64,000 nt of DNA from Candidatus Rifleibacteriota bacterium (lineage in GTDB: Bacteria > Muiribacteriota > Ozemobacteria > Ozemobacterales > Ozemobacteraceae): positions 85,429-149,428 of the forward strand of contig JADFXM010000015.1 of the NCBI GenBank assembly GCA_015233565.1. The letters run 5' to 3'. The notes beneath the pieces are model-generated. The model was not told where the DNA came from. It saw nothing but the letters and a program-made list of their open reading frames with translations, and did no database searches. The position numbers and the translations under genes were made by a program. Below, one piece after another: positions 32,844 to 40,904 of the stretch (its first letter is position 1; the number at the start of each line of letters is the position of its first letter).

Positions 32844-35249
32844 ATGTTCAATCCTGATTTATTTATCAGATTTAAATCGCAGAAAGCAAAGTCAGTCAAC
32901 ATTGCCGGGGATTTTAATGAATGGTGCGGCACAAACAAAGCTGGAAAACTTGATTTGAACATTGGAAAAATGGAAAAACAAGGGAATAATTTGTGGATTT
33001 TCCCAATCTCCGGAATTAAACCTGGAACTTATCAGTACAAATTCATCATCGATGGAATTTGGGAAGCCAATGGAAACAGAGTCTTTAAAATAACTGAAAG
33101 CGACAAGCTGGTCGATCCTACAGGTGGAATCAAGGAAGTCGTCCTTGAGAAATTCGATCAAATCAAATTGTCCTTCTCCAATCAGGCTATTCCGCCAACG
33201 AATCCTGATGATGTAAAGATTTCAATATTGCCTTCTGGTATTGTTAAACACATTGAACGCATTGAAGGAGTAATTGGTGAGGGAGATTCCTGGCTCTTGA
33301 ACTGCGAGTCCATTGATTTCAAGACTATTTCCTCGCTTGAAATCATTGGATTGGCGGATCAACCCATAACAAGACCAATTCATCTTGATGGGCTATTTCA
33401 GAAGAATTTTATATCAAAAAAGAGACTTGGAGCTTTTGTCGAAGGGGACCCGGAAGCGACAACGTTTAGGTTATTCGCACCCAGAGCTGACAACGTAATT
33501 CTGCTGGTGTATGAAGATTCTGAACTTCAGCTTAAGGTTCTGGAAAAGAAAATGATAAAAGATTCAGATGGAGTTTGGGAGACTTCCATCCACAGAAGTC
33601 TGTGGGGAAATTACTATGGTTACAGAGTTTTTGGGAACAGATCAGAATTCGATAGTAGGGGGGAAGGTTTCGATTCATCCAAAATTTGGCCAGATCCATA
33701 TAGTAAAGCAAGTGTCTTCCATACAGGTCCGTCAATCTTGATTGATTCGAATGTTGACCGTTTTCCATTCAAAGGTTGGTCAGATCAAAACTTCCAGGCT
33801 CCAAGCCGCTCAGATCTGATTGTTTGGGAATGTTCCATCAGAGATTTGACGACGCATTCTACGGCAAACATTGATAAAGAATATAAGGGGAAATATATGG
33901 GCCTGATTTCCTCTGAAAAAACCGAATGTGGAATTGGCCATATGAAAGACCTGGGAATTAATGCGGCTGAACTTCTTCCGGTATATGAATTCGACGATAA
34001 CCCACCGGGGTCGTACCATTGGGGATATATGCCATCTCTGTTTTTTGCTCCTGAAGCTAGCTATGCTTCAAACCCCTATGGAAAACAGTTTTATGAATTC
34101 AAGGAATTGGTAAATACTTTTCACCGAAACCAGATTGCAGTTATTTTGGATGTAGTCTACAACCATTCCGGGGCCCCTCAAGTTTTAATGGGAATGGACA
34201 AGCAGTATTTTTATCGCCATGATTTCAATCTTGGATTGCTTAATTTCAGTGGCTGCGGAAACGATTTCAAGAGTGAACTTCCCATGGGAAGACGCTTAAT
34301 TTTAGATAGCTTAAAATATTGGGTTGAAGAATTTCACATTGATGGCTTCAGATTTGATCTTGCAGAATTGATTGATCTGAAAACTTTGCGAGAGATTGAA
34401 AATGAATTGCAGAAGGTCAAACCTGGAATCATACTGATTGCTGAACCCTGGAGCTTTCGGGGAACGCTGAAAGGAAAGCTTAAGAAAACCGAATGGACAT
34501 GTTGGAACGATGATTTTCGTAATCGCATCAAAGAAGCAGCGCTGGGAAGACTTCCTGCCAAAGAATTAGAACCGATACTGAAGGGTTCAGTTGAGCTATG
34601 GACATCTTCACCGTTAGAATGTGTTAATTACGTTGAGTCTCACGACGATTTTACGTTGACCGATTATTTATGTCATTCTGGGGACCGCAACGGCTCAAAT
34701 CCTTCACCAGTCGATATCAAGCGGAACCTGTTTTGTGCCGCTGCTATTTTTTTATCCCCCGGAATTCCCATGATTGCTCAAGGACAGGAAATGTTAAGGA
34801 GTAAATTCGGCAATCACAATTCCTACAATGCCGGAGACGGTATCAATGCGGTGAATTACTTGTTAAAGGCAAAGTATTCCGAGGTGTATTCCTTTTACAA
34901 ATCGCTGATTGCTTTTAGAAGTTCTCAGGATTGCCAGATATTGCGTAGATTAGAAGGTAGCGATTGCAAAACAACAAAGACTTTGTTCTCAATCGATCAG
35001 GTTGGAATTGGGACCCTCTGGGAAAAGAGAAACTTCAAGCCAATTCTAACATTATTCAACCCCGATAATTCAAAATCGGCGGAATTCGCAGTAAAGGTTT
35101 TTGGGAAAAAATGGAGAAGGAAAATTTCGACCTTAATGGGGCAGGGTGAAAAAATATTCAGGGAACCTTTATTTGCTAACGAAAAAGGAGAGCTTGTAAT
35201 CACTCTTCCACCGTTGTGTGCTGAAGCATGGGTTTCAGAAGAAAGATAG
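32844..35249 (+). CDS. GH13 pullulanase/glycogen debranching enzyme with two N-terminal CBM48-type domains
   Basis: 801 residues. First an AMPK/CBM48-like domain (IRFKSQKAKSVNIAGDFNEW... GTYQYKFIIDG, 5-95), then a second CBM48 (LGAFVEGDPEATTFRLFAPRADNVIL, about 195-290). The catalytic TIM barrel has GH13 regions I DVVYNHSG (near 434), II GFRFDLAELID (near 499, nucleophile Asp), III AEPW (near 532, acid Glu) and IV ESHDDF (near 599). YHWGYMP stands where type I pullulanases have YNWGYDP. No signal peptide, so it probably debranches internal glycogen. The ATG has GGGAG 10 bases upstream. Confidence 0.88.
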   Translation: MFNPDLFIRFKSQKAKSVNIAGDFNEWCGTNKAGKLDLNIGKMEKQGNNLWIFPISGIKPGTYQYKFIIDGIWEANGNRVFKITESDKLVDPTGGIKEVVLEKFDQIKLSFSNQAIPPTNPDDVKISILPSGIVKHIERIEGVIGEGDSWLLNCESIDFKTISSLEIIGLADQPITRPIHLDGLFQKNFISKKRLGAFVEGDPEATTFRLFAPRADNVILLVYEDSELQLKVLEKKMIKDSDGVWETSIHRSLWGNYYGYRVFGNRSEFDSRGEGFDSSKIWPDPYSKASVFHTGPSILIDSNVDRFPFKGWSDQNFQAPSRSDLIVWECSIRDLTTHSTANIDKEYKGKYMGLISSEKTECGIGHMKDLGINAAELLPVYEFDDNPPGSYHWGYMPSLFFAPEASYASNPYGKQFYEFKELVNTFHRNQIAVILDVVYNHSGAPQVLMGMDKQYFYRHDFNLGLLNFSGCGNDFKSELPMGRRLILDSLKYWVEEFHIDGFRFDLAELIDLKTLREIENELQKVKPGIILIAEPWSFRGTLKGKLKKTEWTCWNDDFRNRIKEAALGRLPAKELEPILKGSVELWTSSPLECVNYVESHDDFTLTDYLCHSGDRNGSNPSPVDIKRNLFCAAAIFLSPGIPMIAQGQEMLRSKFGNHNSYNAGDGINAVNYLLKAKYSEVYSFYKSLIAFRSSQDCQILRRLEGSDCKTTKTLFSIDQVGIGTLWEKRNFKPILTLFNPDNSKSAEFAVKVFGKKWRRKISTLMGQGEKIFREPLFANEKGELVITLPPLCAEAWVSEER

Positions 35250-35299
35250 AGAAAATAGGAACTTGCGTTTTTTAAAATTCTGAATACTTTTCTATATTG

Positions 35300-36184
35300 A
35301 TGTGGAAAAAGACCTCACAATATAAAATCAGAGTTTTTTGCGGATTCCTTTTCTTTGGAATCTTGATCGGGTTACTTTTTTACCAACTTAAGTATGTTGA
35401 AAAATCGTTTTCCCGTCAGGATATAAAATTTCTCCTAACAAGAGCCACCCTGTTAAGCGAGACCTGGCCGCCTCGAACATTCTATTTGGCCATGATTGGC
35501 GGAATTCCGTTTCTTTTAATTGGTGTTCAGACCTACATTGTCATGTTTTTCTTTACCATCTTTTTTGGGCCACAAACTTCGTTGATGTACGCAATTTTTG
35601 GCCAATCGTTTTGTTCTTTGATTATCCTTGCTTTAAGAAAACGATATGGTCGGCCACCCGATTGGCAACCTGAAGCTGACCTGAAAAGAATGGACGAACT
35701 GGAAAAGGTCGGTATGGATTTTTGTTTTTGGCCACGTTTTTTCCAGAAATTATCACCCCGAACCCACGATTGGCTGGTTGGAATTTATGTTATACCCAAG
35801 AGAGGAGTTTTACGACCGGTACTCATACTATTTATGGCCCAGGCACTCCGAATTTCCCTCCAACAATTTCTTCTGACTTCCTCTTTATACATTGCCTCTG
35901 ATTTTCGACCATTCCCGGAACAAGATCTGGCGCAATTTTTTGGTTCCTGTGGAGTCCTGTTATTTCTTTATATCTGGTCATTGACTCCGGAATTTCTTCC
36001 AGGCTGTGAAGCATGCAAACTATTTCTGGGATCTACCATCGAAGACCCTCAAAAGGCCGGAACTTCAAATCTTAATCCACTTTCCAGCGCAATCCCTAAG
36101 AATAATACACAGTCCAGCCCACAGCTCAGTTCACAGCCCAGCCCACAGGCCAAACCTCAGGGGAAACCTCAAACCGCAATCTGA
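35300..36184 (+). CDS. Multi-spanning membrane protein with Pro/Ser/Gln tail, possibly VTT/DedA-like
   Basis: 294 residues from ATG 35300, with weak ribosome site. Hydrophobic segments near 12-30, 60-100, 165-195 and 215-235 alternate with basic loops (LRKRYGRPPDW). The TYIVMFFFTIFFGPQTSLMYAIFGQ stretch recalls the VTT (SNARE-associated/DedA) core, but the usual Gly-rich motif is missing, so I hold it as a guess. The last 45 residues are an SSPQLSSQPSPQAK-type low-complexity tail. It follows the debranching enzyme by 50 bp, likely in one transcript. Confidence 0.6.
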   Translation: MWKKTSQYKIRVFCGFLFFGILIGLLFYQLKYVEKSFSRQDIKFLLTRATLLSETWPPRTFYLAMIGGIPFLLIGVQTYIVMFFFTIFFGPQTSLMYAIFGQSFCSLIILALRKRYGRPPDWQPEADLKRMDELEKVGMDFCFWPRFFQKLSPRTHDWLVGIYVIPKRGVLRPVLILFMAQALRISLQQFLLTSSLYIASDFRPFPEQDLAQFFGSCGVLLFLYIWSLTPEFLPGCEACKLFLGSTIEDPQKAGTSNLNPLSSAIPKNNTQSSPQLSSQPSPQAKPQGKPQTAI

Positions 36185-36279
36185 TCAAAACCTCCCATAA
36201 GGGCTGCATTTTTAGTCCCACTTTTCAAATATTTCCACCTTCTCTGAAAATGTGAAATATTTGAAATTTAAAAAACACA

Positions 36280-36318
36280 AAATTCAGAATTCCTGGTATC
36301 GATAGTTTGCATTTTCTC
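36280..36318. repeat. 39-bp exact repeat, copy 1
   Basis: Starts AAATTCAGAATTCCTGGTAT and ends GTTTGCATTTTCTC, identical over 39 bases to 59683-59721 and unrelated on either side. It contains the palindromes GAATTC and TATCGATA. Confidence 0.85.
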
Positions 36319-36587
36319 GGAAAATAGCTTCAAAAGGTATTTTCCTGATTTTGGAATACTTTTCGGTTGGATTTTACCCTGAGACCAACATTCATAAAAA
36401 TAAACCAGAAGATGCCTTCCAAAGCAACTTGGCGATTCATTAATCGAAAAAATGGTATCAAATTTAAATCCCCGAGGTTTGGAAATCTGAAATTCGTGCA
36501 ATTAGATTCATAGAATCAATTTCAAAGAGGGAGCCAGAATTATTCGCCCACTGGAAAATAGGAATGATAGATGCGTTTGCTTGATGG

Positions 36588-36658
36588 GAGGCGAATGAAT
36601 CGAGAGGTTCACGTCCGCTTCTGCGAGGGGCGGAGGGTGAAACTCCCTCGGCCTACTC
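36588..36658 (+). ncRNA. Group II intron 3' end: domain V and domain VI (orphan)
   Basis: Domain V is 36588-36621, exactly the canonical 34 bases. GAGGCGAATG pairs with CGTCCGCTTC (one A-C mismatch at the seventh pair). A two-base bulge follows on the 3' side, then an upper helix AATC/GGTT capped by the GNRA loop GAGA. Domain VI is 36625-36658: GAGGGGC ... GGCCTACTC with one unpaired A at 36655 as the branch-point adenosine. The catalytic triad position reads AGG rather than AGC, so it is probably inactive. No reverse transcriptase or 5' half was found in the window, so this is a remnant or a trans/degenerate copy. Confidence 0.8.
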
Positions 36659-36708
36659 AACAATTATTCTGTAATGCCGGATTTGGGGCTAAGTGGGAAA
36701 ATTGCTGA

Positions 36709-39700
36709 TTATGGCGAATTTGGTTTCTTATTCCTGTCTCCCGCAAAAAGTCCATTCATTGATTCCCCGGCTTCCAATGTTATCACACGTTGTGGATAAG
36801 GTAGGCAAATTCCTTTCTTTTTGAAGACTTCGAAAATACGTTTTCGAATTACCCGAGCTACTTCCCATTGTTCAAGAGGTCTGGTTTTTACGAGCAATCT
36901 TAAATTAACTGTAGAATCCCCCAGAGCTTCCACTCCCTGAACTTCAGGCTTTTCAAGGATTTTTCCTGCGACTGATGAGTTTTTCCAGACATCTTCTCCG
37001 ATTTCGGAAAGGACGCTCATGACTTCATCAATATCGCTGTCATAGGAAACTCCCACATCAATTACTGCTCTTGACCAAACAAAAGTCATGTTTTTTACAG
37101 CAGAAATCTCGCCATTGGGAATAATAAAAACGCTCCCGTCAACTCCTCTCAAAACGGTAGTCTTGAGATTTATCTTTTCGACAGTTCCGCTTTTTCCAGC
37201 TATTTCAATTACATCGCCAACTCTGAACTGATTTTCAACTAATATGAAAAATCCCGAGAAAAAATCTTTCACCAGACTCTGGCTGCCGAAACCTACGGCG
37301 ATTCCCAATATTCCAGCGCCGGTCAAAAGAGGGGTTATATCCATATCCAATTCCCGAAGGATCATTATTCCAGCTACACAAAACAAAACTACCTTTACTG
37401 TTGTGTGGAATATTTGTACCAAGGTTGAAACGCGTCTTTCATTCTCACTACGGGAGTTGTTATGCTGATCGCTGACATATGAAACAACGCTCTCACCGAT
37501 TGTTTTAGTGAATTCAAGAATTACTCCGCTTCCAACAAGGACGATCGAGATTCTAACAAGTTTTTGGGATATGGCTTGTCCATTGTTTTGGATCCATTCG
37601 ACCAGTCCCCCAAAAAATGCAGCACTGAATGAAAATCCTGCGGTATGAAGAATACCTATAACAACAAGTATCCATAAAAGTGCGACATTCATTTTTCGAA
37701 AAATGTAATACAAAACTTGTGCGCTTCGATCTGAAATTAAAAACAATCTTCCTTCGGATGAATCAGGATTGAAGAATATTCGGGCAATTTTTTCCGCGAT
37801 AGGCGATGAAGTTACAAAAATTGTCATTAAAAAGAGAACCATAAACCCTTTTTTGAGAATCAGGATGGAGAGATTGTTATATCCTGGAAGGGCGATTAAA
37901 AGTGAGAAAACCAATAAATAATTAAAAAGGGAAAAGCAAGCGGCAAAAATTTTCCACTCTAAATTATGAATTTTTGCTTTAAACAATTCAGCAAGCTGAC
38001 TGATGTTTTGTTTTCGCTCTTTAACAAGCTTGAAAATTGGAAATGTGAACCAAATTTTGAAAATAAGTTCCCAAAAATAAACAATATCACGATAGAATCC
38101 GGCCTGGCGAAGAAAAACGGAAACTGGCAGAAAAATCGCAACCAACTTAAATCCCTGTTTCAAAGGATTTCCAAAATCAGCCAATAAGGGGAGAGAGTCG
38201 ATCACTTTCCAAGCGAGAGAAAACAATATTCTGGCTGCAACACAATACTGTGGAAGCTGAACAAATTGTGAAAAATGCGGTAGATAAAATGATGTGAGCA
38301 GGAAGATTGCAAACAAAGTCACGAAAAGAATTTCGCCGGAAAACCAGTGGAAAAAAGTGCCGAAAAATGCTGAAATAGCAGGTCTGAACAGAGGCTCAAC
38401 AGTTTCGCCTTTTCCAGTTTTTGGATAATTCCAGATGATCAGACCCAATAGAATTAGCAAAAAAACTCCGAAAATGAATTCCCCGATTTGAAGTGATTCA
38501 AGAGACTTCATACTTACAGAGAAAGCATCGATCGATCGCCTCGGAACTTCGATCAAGTCAAGAAAAAAGCCTTTTGGAAAGTCTTTTTCAAACCTTAAGA
38601 TTCGACGTGCAAAAAGTTGTCTTTCTTTTTCTCCTTGAATAGTCGCTTCATAGTAATCTTTTGCTTCTGTCGATTTTTCGAGCAATTCCCCAAGAATGGC
38701 TGATTGACTGGCCAAGCATGCGATGGTTTCATCAAGTGCCTCCAATTGGTTTTCTTTGAGCTGCTTTTCTTCCTTCAGTTCATCGATTTTTTCACGGTTT
38801 CCCTTAATTTCAGAACTGCGTGTATCAAATTCTCGTAGCGATTCCTCAAGCAGAGTTCGGTTCTTACACAACAATTCGGTGCGTTTTTTGGATAGGGCAA
38901 AATCCCTGGAAAATTCTCCGACCAGATTTTTCAAATCTTCAAAAATTTTCTGATCTTCACCAATAATTCTTGCTTCCGATGAAAGCCTGTTCTTAACTTC
39001 TGAGAGCTGAACCAGCTCCTTTAGTTGTCTGAGGGACAATTCAAAGTATCTGATTCTTTCACTGTTTTTGTCTTTTGCAAAATTAAAAACCTCCCTTTGT
39101 AGCATTAGACGGCTGATTTTAACTGCTGGAGAGGCGGTTCTCGATTCAAGAATATCCTTATCAAGGGTTTCAATTTTTCCGGCGAGAGAATTTTGCTCGT
39201 CATGGACACTTTGAAGTTGCTTCTTTACTCGCTCTTCCTGGATTTCCAGGTTCAGACGAACAACTTTATCCTCAAAAGCTTTTACTGCAGATTTATATTT
39301 TTCAAGGTAGTCATCAAAAAGTTTTTGGACTGCTTTAGCGTTTTCCTGTTCCTTTGCCAGTGCAGACTGGCGGTTGCTTAAAAGATTTAACACAGATTCC
39401 AGAGTCTTTATGTGACTTCTTCTCAATCGGATCAGCTCATCCAACAACAATTTTTTGCGGTTCTCAGGTTTAACTGATGCTGAATCAGATGCCGTCTCGG
39501 TTATTTTGGAAACATTTTCACTGCCGCTTGCATCTTCCGGAGCTTTTCCGAAAAGGACTTCCTTGCGAAAGTTTAATTTCTCCTCCAATGCTTTGGATTC
39601 TTTCAGTTCATCGTTAATTCTGGAAATTCGCTCTTTGACTTGCCGTATCTCGCCCTCTACATCCGATGCTCTGTGAAAAAAGATTTCTCGTCTTGATTCG

Positions 39701-40146
39701 AGAATCTTAAGATCAAGTTTAGCTGATTCCAACTTCCTATTATTCACTTGGGGTTTCATTTCAACCGAGCTGGAAAATTCATTCAAAGAATTTTCCAAAA
39801 AAGTTTTTTCAGCATCAGGATCGATTTTTTCAGTGTGAATTCCTGTTTCTTCGGTGCGTAGGGTGTTTTCCAACACCTGTGCCCTCTGCAATAACATTTC
39901 AATTGCAGTTTTGGTTAATTCATATGTCTGGACTTCCAGATCCAGGAGTGAACCTAATTCCTTAGTCTCGGAAGCAGTTTCAGAGCTGATTTGTGGAATG
40001 TTCAGCCCGATGCTGGATACTTCCGAAGACACTTCCTGGCCAAACGAGATTCCACATAAGAAAAATAAAATTGGAAAAAGATAGAAAATCGCTGGTAATT
40101 TATTATTGTGGATTCCCAAAACAATAGACTTTCTTTGGATCATCAT
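36709..40146 (-). CDS. Large MscS/MscK-like mechanosensitive channel
   Basis: 1145 residues; ATG 40146 (or 40143) is the start. Signal peptide (AIFYLFPILFFLCGISFGQ), then about 470 residues of periplasmic coiled coil (many ERISRINDELKESKALEEK-type heptads), about eleven membrane segments from residue 560 on, and the MscS core: YYIFRKMNVALLWILVV, LLTGAGILGIAVGFGSQSLVKDFFSGFFILVENQFRVGDVIEI (pore helix and beta domain), VFIIPNGEISAVKNMTFVWSRAVIDVGVSYD. This is the layout of MscK/KefA: an osmotic-shock relief channel with a large periplasmic arm. It converges with the membrane protein gene upstream of the intron remnant. Confidence 0.88.
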   Translation of the reverse strand: MMIQRKSIVLGIHNNKLPAIFYLFPILFFLCGISFGQEVSSEVSSIGLNIPQISSETASETKELGSLLDLEVQTYELTKTAIEMLLQRAQVLENTLRTEETGIHTEKIDPDAEKTFLENSLNEFSSSVEMKPQVNNRKLESAKLDLKILESRREIFFHRASDVEGEIRQVKERISRINDELKESKALEEKLNFRKEVLFGKAPEDASGSENVSKITETASDSASVKPENRKKLLLDELIRLRRSHIKTLESVLNLLSNRQSALAKEQENAKAVQKLFDDYLEKYKSAVKAFEDKVVRLNLEIQEERVKKQLQSVHDEQNSLAGKIETLDKDILESRTASPAVKISRLMLQREVFNFAKDKNSERIRYFELSLRQLKELVQLSEVKNRLSSEARIIGEDQKIFEDLKNLVGEFSRDFALSKKRTELLCKNRTLLEESLREFDTRSSEIKGNREKIDELKEEKQLKENQLEALDETIACLASQSAILGELLEKSTEAKDYYEATIQGEKERQLFARRILRFEKDFPKGFFLDLIEVPRRSIDAFSVSMKSLESLQIGEFIFGVFLLILLGLIIWNYPKTGKGETVEPLFRPAISAFFGTFFHWFSGEILFVTLFAIFLLTSFYLPHFSQFVQLPQYCVAARILFSLAWKVIDSLPLLADFGNPLKQGFKLVAIFLPVSVFLRQAGFYRDIVYFWELIFKIWFTFPIFKLVKERKQNISQLAELFKAKIHNLEWKIFAACFSLFNYLLVFSLLIALPGYNNLSILILKKGFMVLFLMTIFVTSSPIAEKIARIFFNPDSSEGRLFLISDRSAQVLYYIFRKMNVALLWILVVIGILHTAGFSFSAAFFGGLVEWIQNNGQAISQKLVRISIVLVGSGVILEFTKTIGESVVSYVSDQHNNSRSENERRVSTLVQIFHTTVKVVLFCVAGIMILRELDMDITPLLTGAGILGIAVGFGSQSLVKDFFSGFFILVENQFRVGDVIEIAGKSGTVEKINLKTTVLRGVDGSVFIIPNGEISAVKNMTFVWSRAVIDVGVSYDSDIDEVMSVLSEIGEDVWKNSSVAGKILEKPEVQGVEALGDSTVNLRLLVKTRPLEQWEVARVIRKRIFEVFKKKGICLPYPQRVITLEAGESMNGLFAGDRNKKPNSP

Positions 40147-40413
40147 TGCCAACTTTCTGGTTAACTCTTAACCCCAAAGTATTGAGATAACCGCAACTTT
40201 CATATTACAACTTTCATAGCTTGTAAGGTGCGCGCGTGCATGATACAATTTCTTCAAATTCTCCGCAAGGTTCGGAAAAAATTCCAAACCAATAGCACTA
40301 AGATCGTGCAAGGAGGAGAATCGACGAAGCTTTTGCGATGAATGCTTTTGAAGAGGTTGTGTTGAATTTTGCCAGTGATTTCAATTTAAAGTTATAACTT
40401 TATTGGAGGAACA

Positions 40414-40656
40414 ATGGGTATCGGTTTCACAGAATTGATTGTAATTCTTGTTATTGTTTTAATTCTTTTTGGTCCCGGCAAGCTTCCGGAAATTGGAAAA
40501 GCTCTAGGAAAAGGAATCCGAGAATTCAAAAAAGCCCAACAGGGGCTTCTGGACGATGATTCAGATGAGCCAGAGAAAAATCAGAAAGTCTCAAAGGAAA
40601 AAAAATCTGAAGACGGAAAATCGGATGATAAAAAGCCTGAAGAAAAAGTTGTGTAG
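40414..40656 (+). CDS. tatA: Twin-arginine translocase subunit TatA/TatE
   Basis: 80 residues, GGAGG before ATG 40414. N-terminal membrane helix [18 protein letters not shown] hinge, amphipathic helix [22 protein letters not shown], and an acidic/Lys tail. TatA oligomerises to let folded proteins cross the inner membrane. It stands alone; tatC is not in the window. A 142-bp repeat copy begins 2 bp after the stop. Confidence 0.93.
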   Translation: MGIGFTELIVILVIVLILFGPGKLPEIGKALGKGIREFKKAQQGLLDDDSDEPEKNQKVSKEKKSEDGKSDDKKPEEKVV

Positions 40657-40657
40657 T

Positions 40658-40799
40658 TCTACCGCTCCATTTAAACTTCTCTACAAGTCGCTCAAAGCTT
40701 GATTTTATAGTGATTTGCTTCCTCTCAAAGTGAGTTTCTTTAATCGTGTTGTAATTAGAATCATGTGCAGTTTTTAAGAGGTTAAGTGGGACTGTAAAG
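40658..40799 (+). repeat. 142-bp dispersed repeat, copy B
   Basis: Aligned end to end with copies A and C; starts TCTACCGCTCCATTTAAACT and ends GGTTAAGTGGGACTGTAAAG. It directly follows the tatA stop, so it may serve as its 3' end. Confidence 0.85.
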
Positions 40800-40904
40800 G
40801 TGATCGAAATTCCAGGATTATTAGGTTGTGAGAAGGAATTCTTTCAGGGCTGAGGCCTGTATGAAAGTTATTCAGTAATCCGCACAAAGGTTAGGTGCGA
40901 AAAT

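Larger units (their letters stand above)
36185..36708. other. Intergenic region holding a 39-bp repeat and a group II intron remnant
   Basis: 524 bp between convergent genes. It carries copy 1 of the exact 39-bp repeat (36280-36318) and the 3' end of a group II intron (36588-36658). A 77-codon minus-strand frame spans 36268-36501 but overlaps the repeat and has no ribosome site, so no gene is called. Confidence 0.6.

Noticed and set aside
36268..36501. 77-codon minus frame before the intron remnant
   Set aside because: It overlaps the 39-bp repeat, has no Shine-Dalgarno and shows no family pattern.
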